From: Candidatus Kaiserbacteria bacterium
Lineage (GTDB): Bacteria > Patescibacteriota > Minisyncoccia > Phycocordibacterales > JABAAK01
Reading direction: 5' to 3'
Length of the DNA: 6,346 bases
Assembly (NCBI GenBank): GCA_014238395.1
Contig: JABABE010000077.1
Location: 1 to 6,346, forward strand
In this document: positions 6,092 to 6,346 of the stretch, in pieces
How the letters are laid out: each line of letters starts with the position of its first letter
Position numbering within the stretch: position 1 is the first letter of the stretch
The notes under the pieces: model-generated
Databases searched by the model: none
What the model was told of the DNA's origin: nothing
The model's input: only the letters and a program-made list of their open reading frames with translations
Position numbers and translations under genes: made by a program

Positions 6092-6346
6092 ATCAAAATA
6101 ATTTTCTAAAACTTTTTTATTCTTACACAGATTGTCTGTATATACTGTGGTAGTCACCCTAACCTTTCCTTCAAGCTCTTTTGAAACATATACTGGTGCT
6201 TCTGTATTATCAAACCTTTTTTGTATGTGTGAGACATCTTCTATTCCTACAAAGGCATAATTATATTTTGGAGTAACAACTTCAGAAAAAGGTTCACACA
6301 TAACATAATCACACAAAGTATATGGGACATATTCACCATCGAGTAT
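6086..6346 (-). CDS. C-terminal part of an unrecognised protein, 5' end outside the window
   Basis: The frame is open from the right edge to TAA at 6088-6086, giving 86 residues of the C-terminus. A TTG at 6316 could be read as a start, but the frame has no stop before the edge (it enters as ILDGEYVPYTLC). I therefore treat it as the end of a longer gene. Counting from the edge, it has Cys12, Cys17 and Cys74. A stretch rich in beta-forming residues, KVRVTTTVYTDN (61-72), lies near the end. No membrane segment or family motif is visible. It is followed after 31 bp by the membrane protein gene on the same strand. The function is unknown. Confidence 0.65.
   Translation of the reverse strand: MLDGEYVPYTLCDYVMCEPFSEVVTPKYNYAFVGIEDVSHIQKRFDNTEAPVYVSKELEGKVRVTTTVYTDNLCKNKKVLENYFDF

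Noticed and set aside
6086..6316. A complete 76-codon gene starting at TTG 6316
   Set aside because: The frame stays open to the right window edge with no stop and no supporting start signal, so it is better read as the 3' end of a longer gene.
1..6346. tRNA genes, rRNA, CRISPR arrays, insertion sequences or attachment sites
   Set aside because: I saw no cloverleaf-like sequence, repeat-spacer pattern, transposase motif or paired terminal repeats. The window is almost entirely filled by the minus-strand genes.

Overview
The window is a compact, A+T-rich bacterial segment (roughly 30% G+C by eye). Every gene I can support lies on the minus strand, so transcription runs from the right edge to the left edge. 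The order is: the 3' end of an unrecognised protein gene; a five-helix membrane protein of unknown function; uvrA; uppP (bacA); uvrC; and a CNNM/CorC-type membrane protein gene cut by the left edge. Gaps are 31, 63, 9, -4 and 65 bp, so no stretch above 300 bp lacks a gene. TGA ends uppP at a normal family length, and all products read cleanly with the standard bacterial code, so this is not a TGA-recoding lineage. The short gaps, the low G+C, the absence of Shine-Dalgarno sequences and the strongly shortened repair proteins suggest a reduced-genome bacterium. A Patescibacteria/CPR member is my best guess, but that is inference, not proof.

Region by region: positions 5524-6346 hold two genes I do not recognise. 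Positions 812-5460 hold a nucleotide excision repair cluster, uvrA and uvrC, with an undecaprenyl-diphosphate phosphatase homologue between them. uppP and uvrC overlap by four bases (ATGA), which suggests translational coupling. UvrA keeps both ATPase modules and the UvrB-binding domain but lacks the insertion domain. UvrC keeps both nuclease active sites and the four-cysteine cluster site. It lacks the segment between the UVR motif and the RNase H-like nuclease, and the C-terminal helix-hairpin-helix region. With UvrB (not in this window) the two would form a trimmed-down UvrABC excinuclease. The UppP homologue has Gln at two positions that are normally a conserved Glu and a conserved His. 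Positions 1-746 encode the CNNM/CorC protein, which no long minus-strand ORF closed within the window reveals because its stop lies outside.

The most distinctive regulatory signal is shared by several genes. The three fully contained genes not entered by an ATGA overlap (the membrane protein, uvrA and uppP) each have a perfect TATAAT hexamer ending 6-8 nt before the ATG, and none has a Shine-Dalgarno sequence. This geometry predicts leaderless or nearly leaderless mRNAs. uvrC lacks such a hexamer and is instead coupled to uppP. The CNNM gene has an extended -10 (TGATATAAT) farther upstream, with an 11-codon upstream ORF in between whose stop overlaps the CNNM start as ATGA. An 18-bp perfect palindrome covers the predicted -35 of that promoter and the uvrC stop codon.
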